From: Holacanthus passer
Taxonomy: Eukaryota > Chordata > Actinopteri > Pomacanthidae
Direction of reading: 5' to 3'
DNA length: 64,000 nt
Assembly (NCBI GenBank): GCA_025331565.1
Contig: JAFREQ010000040.1
Coordinates: 1,505,501-1,569,500, forward strand
Positions 25,421-38,301 of this stretch are shown piece after piece. Position 1 is the stretch's first letter; every line of letters starts with the position of its first letter. The notes beneath the pieces are model-generated. The model was given only the letters and a program-made list of their open reading frames with translations, searched no databases and was not told the origin of the DNA. The position numbers and the translations under genes are program-made.

Positions 25421-25825
25421 TCTTGAATTTGACTTAATATCCAGTATCAGCAGTTTCATACTTGGACTACAATGGACCAAAACATGAAGATAAAAGAAAT
25501 CAAAATGACATTGACTTGACAGAGTTGATGTCGATCGTGGCGATAAATCAGCATTCGGCAAAGGGACGACATATGATACTTTAACAAGTGTCTTTACAAA
25601 AACAAAGATTATTTATTAAAAGTATGTCTAGTGGCTAAATGAAGAAAAACAATTTGTGATAGCTTTTTAGCTCATTTTATTTCTCTCTCTCTCTCTCTGT
25701 GTAATACTGCACAAGGGAAAGAATGGTTTACTTAAGGTGAATGTATCAGACAGCTCATGTGAAACCAGTAGAAACTGGCCTCATGCTAAAAATAAATCAA
25801 GGTCATTAATTGAATTATTTGATTG
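25421..25825 (+). other. lrrc4c: Probable LRRC4C 3' UTR with candidate poly(A) signals
   Basis: Directly after the TGA stop the sequence becomes AT-rich and non-coding. ATTAAA occurs at 25615-25620 and AATAAA at 25791-25796; the latter is followed by a T/G-rich stretch (about 25818-25850) that could serve as the downstream element. A (TC)n run lies between them at 25682-25698. The true cleavage site cannot be fixed from the sequence, and longer UTRs are possible. Confidence 0.45.
25682..25698. repeat. Short (TC)n run in the probable 3' UTR
   Basis: About eight TC units. Confidence 0.85.
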
Positions 25826-26119
25826 TACCTGATCACGTTTTGTCGAAGGGCATTGCTTTAGCATTTATTCACTCGTTGCTCGACCGTGTCCAATTTGGAG
25901 GAGGTTTACGTGAGGCAAAATATAAAATGGGTTTATTTTCATTGCCGTCATATTCTAGCTGTCACTCAACCCAAAATTAGATCTTTTAATGACGCGGCTC
26001 TGGATGATATCACAGTGAAGCCAGCATGCCTGAGGAGCAAAGCAGCCAAATGAGCAAATGTGCATTTCCCCCGTGGCTCCTAAACAACAGCCATACATCC
26101 TTCACTTTAATTAAGATGA

Positions 26120-26280
26120 AGTTCTTGCTCCCACTCCTCCTCCTACCTTTTCTTCACACCCCTACTTCCTTTCCTTCCCCTCGTCTTCCATCTCTAAATT
26201 CTCCATCCATCCTAAATTCTACCCTCTCCCTGCTTCCTCCTCTCCTCAATGTCCTCTCGCTTCTTTGATTGTCTCTCTGC
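26120..26280 (+). repeat. Polypyrimidine-rich tract
   Basis: Mixed C/T sequence over about 160 bp (CTCCCACTCCTCCTCCTACC, CTTCCTTTCCTTCCCCTCG and similar), with few purines. It accounts for the Pro/Ser/Leu-rich open frame at 26026-26268, which is therefore not taken as a gene. Confidence 0.75.
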
Positions 26281-26889
26281 TGCTTAGCTCAGGCACGTTC
26301 CTCACCCCTCGCCACGTCTCATTTGTCTCGCTTTATCCGCCGGCATGTGCCACACGACGGCGGGAATATTGCTCTGGAAAATGAAGGGGAGCATAAGGCT
26401 GCGGTGTGCAGCCTCCCTGTTAACCCAGTAATGATCTACGTCCACTCAGTGTCGCGTTACCTTGCCATCACCCCAGGGTCACACGAGCTTGGGCGCTGAT
26501 AGTCCATCTGTTATACAGATAAAGAGGCAAATGAGGCTGCTTTGTAATGTAGTGTGACCCTGTCAGACAAACGCAGACGGGGCTAACATAGTCAGTGAAG
26601 CAGCGAGGAACCTGCAACAAAATAAGGGGAGATGGGTTATAGCTCATTAATCTGTATCAGCAGTTCATTTGCAGGAAAAGGGAGGAAAGCTGATAACAAA
26701 ACAGCGTGAGACTTTTCCACTCTCCATGCGCCCGACGTCTAACCGGGGATAGAAGCCTTTGATATTGACGCGACCCCTGCTCGGTCTCATTTTTGTCAGA
26801 GGAAAAACACACACACTTTGATGCTGCATCATTTATAGACCATCAAAACATTGTCTCTCCTGTAGTCTGTTGACGCTTTGCTTTTTCAT

Positions 26890-27080
26890 TTAGTCTTTCA
26901 AAGAGGAAGGCTTATGGAAAGGGGAGGAGGTGGGGATGAAAAGTGAAGAACGGTGCGGGGAGTGGGGAGGAGGGAGCCAGACCCACAACGGTCATGAGGG
27001 GTCTTCAAACAGAGATATTGCAGATATGAAGGGAGAGGAGTGGGAAAAAAAAGAGAAAAAAAGATAAGGAATAAGGAGGC
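26890..27080 (+). repeat. Polypurine-rich tract
   Basis: Mostly G and A (GGAAAGGGGAGGAGGTGGGG, GGGAGAGGAGTGGGAAAAAA, AAAGATAAGGAATAAGGAGG), interrupted near 26980-27030. Reverse-strand frames here are compositional artefacts. Confidence 0.75.
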
Positions 27081-30000
27081 AAAACTAGCCATCAGACTGT
27101 CGCCATGGAAACAGTGACCTTGTGCAGAAAGTAAGAAGAGGTAGATATGCCTTTCGCTTTGGTCTCTGTGCAACAAGCATATTTTAATTTCCCACTGGCG
27201 ATTTCATACGAGCGACTGATTACGGACAAAGCGGGCGTGAGAGAATGTATATTTACTAACGGTCAGGATGGGAGTTCACCTGCACGTGATGTCACCTTTG
27301 CAGAGCAGCAAGCCGCCTCGACGGTTATTTAAATGAAATAAATCACCGTCCGATGTGAGAAATTTAACAATTTATCCGTCCAGCAGTTCTGCTCGCCTTA
27401 TTGATTTCCATCTCCGTGCAGACATCCACCGCGGCTTATGGCGTGAGCATAATGAAGCGCCGTCACTCACACGCCTCCGATCACTCCCATATTTATTCTT
27501 TCATTTTCGACAATAACGGTGGAGCGATGAACAAAGATGGCGGAAACAAAACACGCATTTGAAGGCCGTTAATGTCGAGGTAGAGACAGAGGAAACTCTA
27601 AACGGAGCAGGAACAATCGAGACATATTCATCGTTTTCCTTGAGTGCTATGAATGACGAGAACGGTTCCGTCAATGGCAGCGTAAACGAGTGAACCATTC
27701 TTTCCCTTTCCACTGTTTTCTTTTTCAATGCTCAATTCCTTTTCAATGCTTTTGGTGGCTTAATGATTCAATGTTGATGCTGGCTAAAAAAAAAAAAAAA
27801 AAACGGTTGAGATTTTTTATATATATATTTGGAGATGAGGGTTGCGAGTTGTTCAGAATGAATGGAATATCTCTGCGTTGGTATTTACATGAGCAGGACG
27901 GCTTTATGTGGAGAGATATATTTGAATGCCAGAATGAAATTAAGACGGAGCTGCAGAATGTTGGACTTGAAATACCAGCAGAGTGAGCTTGATTTTTTGT
28001 GCAAAACCCTTAAGCCAAGGTGATCAAATTCTTGTGTGTTATTCTGCCAACTGTCTATGTATGGGGAGGGTTACTGTATGTGGGACATATTCTCTCTCAT
28101 TTTTGGAGAGAATGAATCATCAAATGGTTAAATTTCTACAAAAAAAAATATTTTCAAAAACATAATGCAAAAAAAAAAATTATTCAGATCATAATTTTAC
28201 ATGTGCTTCAATTGTTAAAAAAAGACAAAAAAGCAAAACAAAAACAAGAAAAAAAAAAGAAAAACAAGAGACTGTGCTTGTAAGGAGTCCAACTAATTTC
28301 TCTGAGGATGATGTTCAATTATTGATACCTGAGATTGTAGTTCATACTGTACATGAATACAAATAAAAATTGCAATTCTTTTTTTTTTCCATTAGATTTC
28401 ATAGAATACATTATTCACAGAGACGTTGTCACCATTTTGCCGTCTTTGTCCCATTTGCACACGAACGCCTGTATAGAAATATTCAAACAAAAAGGATTAC
28501 TAAGCAGCTCCCAGAATGCTGAAGTGAGAAGAAATGCTGTGAAGAAATGCACTGTAGCTTATTTTACGAGGTCAGAGGAGGGAAGTGGATCTCTCTGAGA
28601 GGGAAAGGAAGTGATCTTTCTGTATTATACATGGGAAGTTGGATTCTTTTATCCAATTTGAATCACTCCATCTGTCTGACAGAATCATTTGATTCATGCG
28701 GGCAAATCCGAGAATTTCATAACCAAGAGCACAATAAGGCTATTCCCGCTCTCTCTGCTGACTCAATATGAAGAACAAAGAACCTCACAGAACCTTTGGA
28801 GAACATTGTCGGAAAAGTCTAATAGGCTACACCATCCCCGCTGCCATTTCAAAATGTATTTAATATTGAATCAATTTAACCGAATCTCTGCCGGAAACAA
28901 TCGTGATTTGTGCGAAAATATTACAACAATTCAGTGAAGAGTGCTTTTCATTATAACAGCCCCACTACCCAAAATACCACCAAATGGCTCACAGTCACAA
29001 TTGCCTTCGGGATTGCTCCATTTTTATTCACAAAGTACTTGATGGCTGCCCAGCAAAATGTTGCGAGGCAAATGGCTTCATTCAGACACTTATTGGTATG
29101 TATGGTCAGTCTCTATTGCTCGAATGTTTATTCCAACAAAGGGATCATTAATTCATTCGCTAACTGATCCATTTGTTCGGGAGGTGACACACGCTCGGCC
29201 TCGGCGGAATGATCCCCCTTCAGACAGCCAACGGTAATCTCATTAATTTGCAGGCGGTTAGGTATGTACAGTGTATGTGGGAGACGTATTTGCACAAGCG
29301 GTGTAGGTTCAGAACTGGATGTGAACATTATTTCACAATCCTTTACTTTGCAGTACACTTAGCTTAATGTCAGTGTTAATACTCGGATCCAGCTCCAGTA
29401 ATTGTGAGCGTAATCCGACAAGGAGGGCAGAAAGGGAAAAAATAAAGAACCCCGGCTGCTCCTCTGTGGCTGCGAGGCTTGTGTGTGGTGCGTTTAAGTG
29501 CCGGCGTGAAGCGTCGGTCATCTAAAACTTGAGAATCACCCGCATTCTGAAACTATACTGAGAAAAAAACAAAACAAGCAGCGCCCTCATTTCCTTCAAG
29601 GATATTCTGAGTTTTTTAGTTTAAAAAGACTGCTGGCTGTTTATCCTTTGATAGTCAGGTCTCGGGTGTTGGAGGTTCCTGTGGCACATAAATGTGCAGC
29701 AACACAAATGTCAGTGTTCACAGTGGCGCTTTTCAAGCAGATAAAAGGCAAACAGGGGCTTTCAGACAAAGAAAAGCGTACAGAAATAAAAACAGCACAA
29801 GAGGTTGCATTAGTGCGACCGTGTTGCTACAGAGAACAGGTAAACAAGAAAATATGAAATATGAGACGGCAAGTCTACTTAAGGCTCATTAAACACTGAG
29901 ATACGGCACGGTGGTTTATGCAAAGCCTGTCATCACACTCACCACTGCTCCACTCGCTCAATACTCTCATTAGACTTTCTTAAATCTCTCCATCTGAAAA

Positions 30001-31151
30001 AGTGAAACATGTTCCAGAGATTTATCATCTCATATATGATAAAATCTCTCCTATACAGAATCCGAAGTCTTCACACTGATTTTTATTCTTTCTATAATGT
30101 CGTCCAAAACACGTCCATACCTTCAGTCCTCCCTGTCCTCTCTCACAGCGTCACCGGTCTATTCTGTCCAGGTGGTGAGGTTTAATCTGCGAAACCTGGG
30201 CTTGTAAAAGCAGGAAACTGAATAAATGCTGTTAAAAACGACCCTCCTTATTGAGACAAATGGAGTAAACCGTACTATCCACTGTTGAGTAAGGCTAGAT
30301 CTGTAGGTATTCCCCTTATTACAATGTCAGCGTGATGCTGAATGAGATTTTCTTACTCCTGCAGGAGAACCCATATGTTCCGCTTTCAAATCAATTATTT
30401 TCCCTGCAGCGTGTTGCTTAAGGGAATGTGCGGTAAGGCCATTGTCAAACAGACTCCATACTACTGAAAAACAACTGCTGCACCGTGTTATAGTTCAGGT
30501 AAAGAATATTTAATACAGAAGTCCAGTTTGAAGGCTTATCAAATTTTAAAATATCACCCAGCAGCTTATACTGCTTTCAGGCAGACTTGAACTCCAGAAA
30601 GTAAATCACAGCAAGATATTCTATCTGGTTCTCGCACACACAGAGTACCTTGTCAAGTTGTCAGTGTTAAAGCCGCAAAACAGGGTTATGTTGCTTGAAC
30701 ATCGCTCTGAAGGTTCCATGAAGGGAAAAAAAATAAAGGGAGAATTCATCAATCTGGAGCAAAGAGTTTTCAACACCAGCCAAAATATGGAAATGTGCTG
30801 CTGTACTTTTTTTAAAATGCATTGTCATAATCGTGGGCCAGGACGACCACAGGAAACAGACGTGCGAATGCTAACAAATTTTATCTTAGTTAAGAAAATA
30901 AACCGAGGAGTAAATTCGGATGTGAGGTGTGTTAGTCGGCCACATCGGCAGTGTAAATGTGGATGTGTGTCAAAGAGCTAAAGCAAAGCAAAAGGAGCTG
31001 CAGGCGCTGGCAGAGGAACGAGAGAGCAGCACTGGAAGATGATGCTTTTATATCTCATGGAGCACTGAGATCTGGCTGGACACTACAATCCTTTGACATC
31101 TTGGAGTCTGTAGGTAAAAAACTGAGAGCACACATACACAAGGAGACCAGG

Positions 31152-31878
31152 CCAGTAGGGTTGGGTATAGTTTGAATTTTGATTCTGCCTATCAGTTCTG
31201 GTTCTTATCAATTCCCAGTTTTGGTTCCAATAAGGTGAAAAAAGTGCAATCTATACCTTTGCCTATAGGTAGCGCCCTTCAAAAACTCCAACCCTAGTTT
31301 GAACAGGCTTAACCTTTATTCCTGTGTTGCTGTATTTTCTTGGTGCATTTCAATATCAGTGATCAATAACTGCTGTGGTTATATTCATACTAACAGAAAT
31401 CACAGATCAACTATGTCCTCACAAATGAATTCCACAATATCAGCCACAGCTTCAGTATTTACTGACTGCACACAGACGGCTTTTCACTGGCTTGCAGTCT
31501 CAACACATTCGAGTTTCTCCAGCGTTACAACTTGCAAACTCAATTTACACCATAATTTCTCTTGTCACTACATTTCTCATCTTTCCCTCACTCATTTCCT
31601 CGGAGCTCTGCCAGTCGCTCAGCCTCCTCGTTCAACCATCCGCTCCTCGCGAGCTCCCGCGACAGCCAATCATAGACACGCTGAGGCGTTGATGCGTGAC
31701 GTAGAAAGGTCCGGGCAGAGAGCCACGTCCTTGCACATATGTAGGTTTTGTTTGCAATAAAGGGTTAATGTGTTTAGGAACCGTCAAGCCGAAGCAAAAT
31801 TAAGATTTTTTTTTTATGGTTACTCGATTCTTTGCATTTGGTTCTAATTTGGAACAAAATTTTGGTTCCCAACTCTGC
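31152..31878. mobile_element. Candidate non-autonomous hAT-like element
   Basis: The left end reads CCAGTAGGGTTGGGTATAGT and is followed by repeated GGTTCTTATC/TTTTGGTTCCAATAAGG motifs. The right end reads TTTTGGTTCCCAACTCTGC, whose complement (GCAGAGTTGGGAACC) resembles the left end. The flanks GAGACCAGG (31143-31151) and GAGACAGG (31879-31886) look like an imperfect 8-9 bp target duplication. The interior has a GC-rich patch (31600-31730) and poly-T but no transposase. The 153-codon frame at 31299-31760 lies inside it and is not a transposase. The element class is inferred from end shape and the possible 8-bp duplication. Confidence 0.55.
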
Positions 31879-34372
31879 GAGACAGGAGACGTCACAGTAT
31901 TGTGTTTAAAATAGACATGATACATAAAGTAGATGCTGTAATTTCAGGCTTATTATACTTACAAATGCAAATGTCCCCTTTAAGAAAAGCTCTGCTCGGG
32001 GAGTCTGGTTCTAAGAGAAGACAGCCAGGTTAAACGGACCACCGGCAAGCTGTGAAACAGATGGTTTCCCTCTTCACTGCTGTTTTCTATAATCAAGCGT
32101 CTAATAACACCTGTTACGCATACGAAAGGCGGACAGAGAGAGGAGGTGTGTTTGCCAAAAAGTAGCCTGCACAGGCTGGAAGGTGTGAGGTAGGAAGAAC
32201 CTCTGAAAGGGGAACAACTGGACTGAGCCGGTGGCTCAGTTGCCCGAGGCACAAACCTTAAAACTGCATCGTCCCGTTTGTAATCAGGCTCCGAGGCTCG
32301 GTCGCATCCCTTCCCTCTTTTCACAATGAATTATCCAATAAAGCAGAAACAGCAAATATTGTTTGAAAGCAATATTGTGGAATCAGGGGGCAGAAGAATG
32401 CTTCAAAATGCTTTTTACAGTTTACAGACCGTTTTTGTTTTTGTGCTCTTATGGGAGAAAATGCAATATACTGACCTTTCACTTGGATTAATACATAATC
32501 CAATAAGAGAGAAAATGCAATAAGTGGTTGATCAACTTTGTCAAAGTTGAATCTCTGTTTGGTGAAATAGTTTCTTTTTAGCAAGAGAAATACTGAGAGT
32601 TTTAAAAAAGATAAGAATCAACTTAAAGTATGTTGTTTTCTCTGCATATTATTATTGGATTATTTATCTAGTTTTGTATTCAGTAGCTGTAGTTTCCACG
32701 ATTTTATCAGCGAGAGTCAATGTGAAACAGATGTAGACCAGGACTGGAAATTGTGTTTCCAGGCACTGATGGCTTCCTCAGTATAGTTTGGCATCTCTCG
32801 CAGTTTTGGCAGCTTTTATACCTAAAGTAGCTACAAACATTTGTCTGCACAGACTGGATAAGAGAAGCAGCCAAATGTCTTGTGATTTTATGGAGAAGAG
32901 GAAAACATTCATGTGGCCTCGATGCTCGCTCTGAACGCGTATGTGTGTGTAGTGTAGCGTGAGTGCGTGTAAGGTACCAGATGCTTTTCTTTTTTATTTG
33001 GTTTGATTAATATGCTAGTTAATGGATAATTTATTACAATATCCGACAGAAGCAAACAGATGAAAAACCGTGTGAGCAAAAAACAGATTAAAGGGGAACA
33101 GCATTCCGACTTTAAAGGCTCGTGTCACAGCAGAGATTTTGAGTTGTACAGTTTTTATGCCACGTTTAATAGTTTTGTTCGGTTACAGCTGAATAGGAGC
33201 TTGATTTTTATACTGCTGAGAGATGGGGGAGAAAGAACGCACAGAGGCCTCGCTATCGGACCGTATGTAGTCCATGATGGCAGATAAACAGCGACATGAC
33301 AACTGCCACTATAGAACAGCAATTACAGTACGAGGTCAAAGAAATGGCTGCATGTTGCCTTGACAGCAGGCAATCTTAGATCCACCTACTGCAAGAGACA
33401 ACCGGCGCTGCAACCAATGATCCAAAAGTAGATTTGAGCAAACTGGCAGCAGCAGCAGAAGCATGTGGCTGCTGCCTGAAACTGATACACGCTCAACATG
33501 CCTGTTAGACTCATGTGGGCTGGAAATCTAAAATATGTGTTGCAGCTCCAGAAATGAGCCCTGCTTGAGAGAGACAGCTTAAAAGCGACATGCTGATGTC
33601 AGCCAATGTTGCCCTTTGGGGTGGAGGAAGACATCTGCTTTCCTTAATCTGTAGTAGTCTGTGTGGTTGTAACTACAAGAACCACTAGCAGGCAAATTCT
33701 GACAGGCTGAGTATCATCTAATAAAAAAATTATTATTTTATTTATTTAGGACTTTTTCCAGCGATAAGCACAAAGTGAATTCCAAAGGGGAAGAAAGATT
33801 ACACAGTATTTCATATTAAAGACATTGTCTATACTTGTTTTCCATTGTCATTTCATTTGTTTTTCAATAGTTGATTCTAAATCTAACTTAAAGATTTGAC
33901 AGCTTTTCCTCCGCTTGTCGTCTTTATATGCAAACTGACAAAACAAACAATGCATCGTGTTAAATGGCCTAAAGAGCAAACGATGGCGATTATTTCCCAG
34001 GCGTGCATCAAATTCAGAACTGCTTTATTTCACAGAGTGCTGGGGAGCAGAAGGAAAGTGACCTGGCTGATTGGTGCTGACAAATTGGAAGCGACTTACA
34101 CGAGACGAGATTAACACGTTTCGGTGGACGACAAACTGGAAGAGGACCTGATACGTTGTGCATCGAGCGGCAGATTAAACACATCAAGTAAACTATGCAT
34201 TCAAGACCGAAGTAAGTCTCATTGTGCTGGTGTTGCAGCAGCTCTGGCGCGGTTTCAAGCAGCGCTGGCACAGTCATAGAAGTGCACAGTGCATCCAGGC
34301 TGACGTGCAGGAAAAGCTGCAGAGGAAAAGAGCACTGTGAGCAAATAGCAAAGTTGTGTATGTAGGTGGAGT
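31879..34372. other. Intergenic stretch, no feature recognised
   Basis: AT-rich with scattered short frames (up to 114 codons, reverse, 31980-32324) and no domain signature. Confidence 0.5.
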
Positions 34373-34640
34373 GCTGATTAACTGTTACCATATCAGCCAA
34401 AAATAAAGTCAAAATATCCTCTGCTTCCAGCTTCTTAAATGTTAATTTGCAGCTTTTCTGTGTTTCGTATCAGTGTAAACTAAATATTTTGGAGTTGTAG
34501 AGCATTGGTTGGACAAAACACACAGTCACATTGGGCCCAGATGAGCTGTGATGGCACTAAGGACCTGATGTTTTATTGACTAAAGGATTAATGGATTGAC
34601 AGATTCACCCATGATAAACATAATTGTTATTTGCAGCCCG
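34373..34640 (-). mobile_element. GGGCTGCAAC-type repeat, reverse, near full length (copy 6)
   Basis: Blocks in order: GCTGATTAACTGTTACCATA, CTCTGCTTCCAGCTTCTTAA, GCAGCTTTTCTGTGTTTCG, GTAAACTAAATATTTTGGAG, GGTTGGACAAAACACACAG, GATTAATGGATTGACAGATT, and the right end AATTGTTATTTGCAGCCCGA. This is one of the best-preserved copies in the window. Confidence 0.75.
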
Positions 34641-37600
34641 AGGCCTGTATTTGGGAACATGCTTGGGACCGTATGCTTGTGGTCGGTAGAGGAGCGTGAC
34701 CGCCGCTGCAGTGGCAGCTGCTGCGAGCTCAGACGTACCACAAGTGTCTTACGTTATGCATGCGGTTACCTGCGTTGGCAGAGACGGCAGCGGCAGCAAT
34801 ATTCTCTGCCCTTTTCCACGCTTTGATGAGCTGGCGGCCGAGCGGCCGACCGCTCAGCCTTTCAAACGACAGGCCGCTGCTTTGCTCTGGCACCTCTAAT
34901 GTAACAGCGCTAATCTAGCAGCCACGGCTACCAGGTCCCAGCGATTGTTTATGTCGTTATGACGGCGAAGGCAAAATGAATTATCGATCAGCTCTCCTGC
35001 TCTAACATACTTGATAAATGCCAGACTATCGGTTCAGTAAACTGTATACCAATAGGTCATATGCTGGGTTAGCAACAGAATGAAGAAACACTGACTCACA
35101 GTCCTCTCTGACCACTGACAAGGTCTGCAGTACCATCAATGTTTAACGCAGGAGTTCACTCGTTAAAGTTACTATTCAATATTGAGATTATTAATTTAAT
35201 TCATGCCATGCAGGGCCCAAATATTAATACTCACGATGGCATTAGAATATAACAACATCGTGTAGACAAACCAAATTTCCATATGAAGCAATTATATTGA
35301 AATGAAAATGCAGAATAGCTAAAACTAAAAAAAGAAATTAAAAGGATTAAAATAAATTCTCTAATGCACATCTGTTCAAATGTGAGGGCTGAATATAAAG
35401 ACGTCTGGCAGGACACTCCAGAGTCGTTCTGCCCTGATGGCTGAAGCCCAATCACCTATACTGTACATGGCCTTGTGCCAGGAATGTGAAATGTCCAGGA
35501 GGGGCCCTGCCTGAGAATCTCAGAACACAGTCTGTCTTTTAGGGGAATTAAAACATTTGAGGAATGGCTCAGCCTTGTCGAGACATAAAAGGAATCTGTA
35601 AAATCCCAAAAATCAATGCGAAACCTGACAGGCAGCTGGTGTTCAGACGTAGGACAGTGGTAATACGGTGCTGCGATGTGCGTGCTGCACAATCTGCAGC
35701 TCCGCCGCCGCAGGTGGGATGAAGAACAGAGGATTACAGGAGTAAAGACAAGACGATGTGCGTGTAAAGCCACACTGGATGTCAAACTTAGAAACGTGAT
35801 CTTTGCAGTGTCCCTGGGTTGTTAAAAGAAACATGGCTGAGTCTGGTCAATCACATATTAAACTTAACTGAATGATGTTAAACATGAGATTTGAACACAT
35901 GTTTGGGGATATTAACTATTAACCTGGCAGTAGTTTTCTACTGAAAATTGTGATTTAAGGGTATTTTTACCCCTTTAACAAGTGTATTTTATTTCCACAT
36001 TCAGTTGACTTTGAAAACTTAGTGCTCTATTCCTGCACAGTGATCACTTTTCTCTGACCAGTATTCAGAGTAATAGAGTAACACACTATCAACTAACATG
36101 TAACTGTAATCACATTACATTCCCCAGCAGAATCAGGGTAACAGATTACTAGTAATCGCATTACAGCTGCTGAACTGATGGAAATGTCCCTGCCTGCACT
36201 CCACATTAACATTCTGCTCGATTACTCCACAATGCAACTTATATCTAATAGCCTATTCACCGACTATTGAATATTGTTTTTATGTAAATATCAATATTCT
36301 AATGCAGCCGTGAGCTGTTGCCTAGCAACAGCTGCTGTAAGTGGAAGAAGACAGACGAGCGGTGGGAGGACAGACGTTGGACAGAATTTTTAAAAAGTAG
36401 TGGAGGAATACATGGAATATCAAATAAAGTGTACAGTTTGTTATCAAGAATATTCTGCAACGGAAGTGGAGGGAAAAACCCAGAGGAAATTATAAGGGCG
36501 GATTCTGAAACTCTTTACAAACAAGGAAAGCTCGTTTAAATGTATGATAATGAAAAACTGAAATGTGTTTGGCAGCAGTGAATAATATTAGAAACGGAAC
36601 ATTTTGACCTCCTTTACAAATATTTGCAGTATTTTAAAACCTACAAAATGAACACTGAAAAGGGCACGAGAGACATAAAGGACATAACTGAATACAACAC
36701 AATGTTTTTCTTCATTAAATGTGAACATAAAAACAGATGCATGGATGAGCTCATCCACCTTCATGCATTCTAGGATTAATAAAGCAAAAGATATTTCCCT
36801 TTTCTCCCTTAAATTCAAGTCTGAGCCGAATAATGAATGGTTTAATAGACTTTTGCTTAACAGAGTTTTCCAATTAGTGAAATAATTCCGTCATAATTTA
36901 GAGCAAATAATTACTAATTAATTAGGTTTTCAGAATAAATACCACACATACTGAACACTGTACAAACACTGTCTCGGAGGACACTGCAAACACTCAGCTT
37001 GTAGTTAACTGAGGTATTTACCCTGGTGTCTTTCTCCGACGGCTCCTGTGCTTTTTAAATATTGTGACAATGTTGTGACACTGTCTCTGTAATGATGCAG
37101 CTCTTATCAAGGAGGAAATGCATCATTAGGGAAACGGGTGGAGGATTTCTAGTGATATGACTTTTTTTTTTTTTGTGCATGCACCAAACATCCAACTGGA
37201 AAACATGCTTTAAACTATGTCGGCATTAAATAAAATGGAACATGCCACTCAGGATATACTGTACAACCACTACTGTAAATCCATATGTACTGATACCAAA
37301 ATAATCCCTTCAAAGCCAGAGAGAGAGAGAGAGAGAAGGAGAGCGGGTGCACAGGAGAGGAAAGTGAGATCAGAACTCAGCATTCACCTCCAGAACTTGG
37401 AGTAAGCACTTTTCTTGTGTTAAAGTCTGGAGCCTTGCCAAGCTCTAACCGAAGACCTCGCCACCTCCTGAAAGGATTACATGCCTTGACATTTTGACAT
37501 TTGTATACATACAAATTACATCTTCCCTTTCATTCTTAGTGGTTTTGTTTCCTGCCAAGTGGCCGTGCAGAGCTTCAGCGTGATCACCTTGAGAAATTCA

Positions 37601-38261
37601 CGTCCCTTTTCTTTATATTTTGGAGGAAAACAAAATCATCTGCGCCTTCTCTTCCACACCAGTTTTTAGTTGGTGTGTGGAAGGAGCAGCTGACAGGTTT
37701 GGTGTGATTCTCTTCACTGCCTTTGGGAGGTAAAAAAATGTGTTCAGTTCCATTTGTTTGTCTGTTTGTTTGCAGTAACTCTTGATGAAATTCGGTGGAA
37801 AGGGAGGCCACGGGCCAAGGAACGGGAGCTTCTTCTCTGTGAATATCACCAGAACACTGTCATGAATAAAGACATTTGCATTTTGGTTCATAACTCCTGC
37901 ACAAACAAACACAAAACAAGCTTGTATTTTGTGGTTCAAGACAAACAGGTTTCTCATTTTGTACATTTGAGAAAAAAAATTTCCTCACACAAATTCCTTT
38001 CTACTTTTCAATAATTCGACACGTAACATTTGAATGAGAGCACAGAAAGCAACGTGTTTTGTTTTTTTATGAATTCTTGTGGGACGTATTAGACAAATCT
38101 CTGTAACAAATAAACACGTGAATACACTTCTGTCTATTAATAGAGCCAGTTGAATATTATTGTGTTGTAACCAAATTTCATGGCCATTTCTCTTATTCAG
38201 GTAAAAGACTATTTACAAGATGATGCAATGTGTGGCTCACACACACTCACATACACACACA

Positions 38262-38301
<40 letters not shown>

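Larger units (their letters stand above)
25826..31151. other. Intergenic stretch downstream of LRRC4C
   Basis: No gene seen. It contains the pyrimidine-rich tract at about 26120-26280 and the purine-rich tract at about 26890-27080. Poly-A lies at about 27786-27802, followed by a short (AT)n, with A-rich sequence at 28140-28265. Short frames (the longest, 107 codons, at 30658-30981) have no recognisable domains. Confidence 0.5.

Noticed and set aside
29880..29950. GGCACGGTGG motif considered as the start of a tRNA-derived SINE
   Set aside because: No B-box or SINE body follows.
31299..31760. 153-codon open frame
   Set aside because: Entirely inside the candidate non-autonomous repeat at 31152-31878 and without transposase motifs.
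36090..36170. GTAATC/GATTAC palindromic words considered as a MITE
   Set aside because: Only short words match; no inverted arms or target duplication could be defined.
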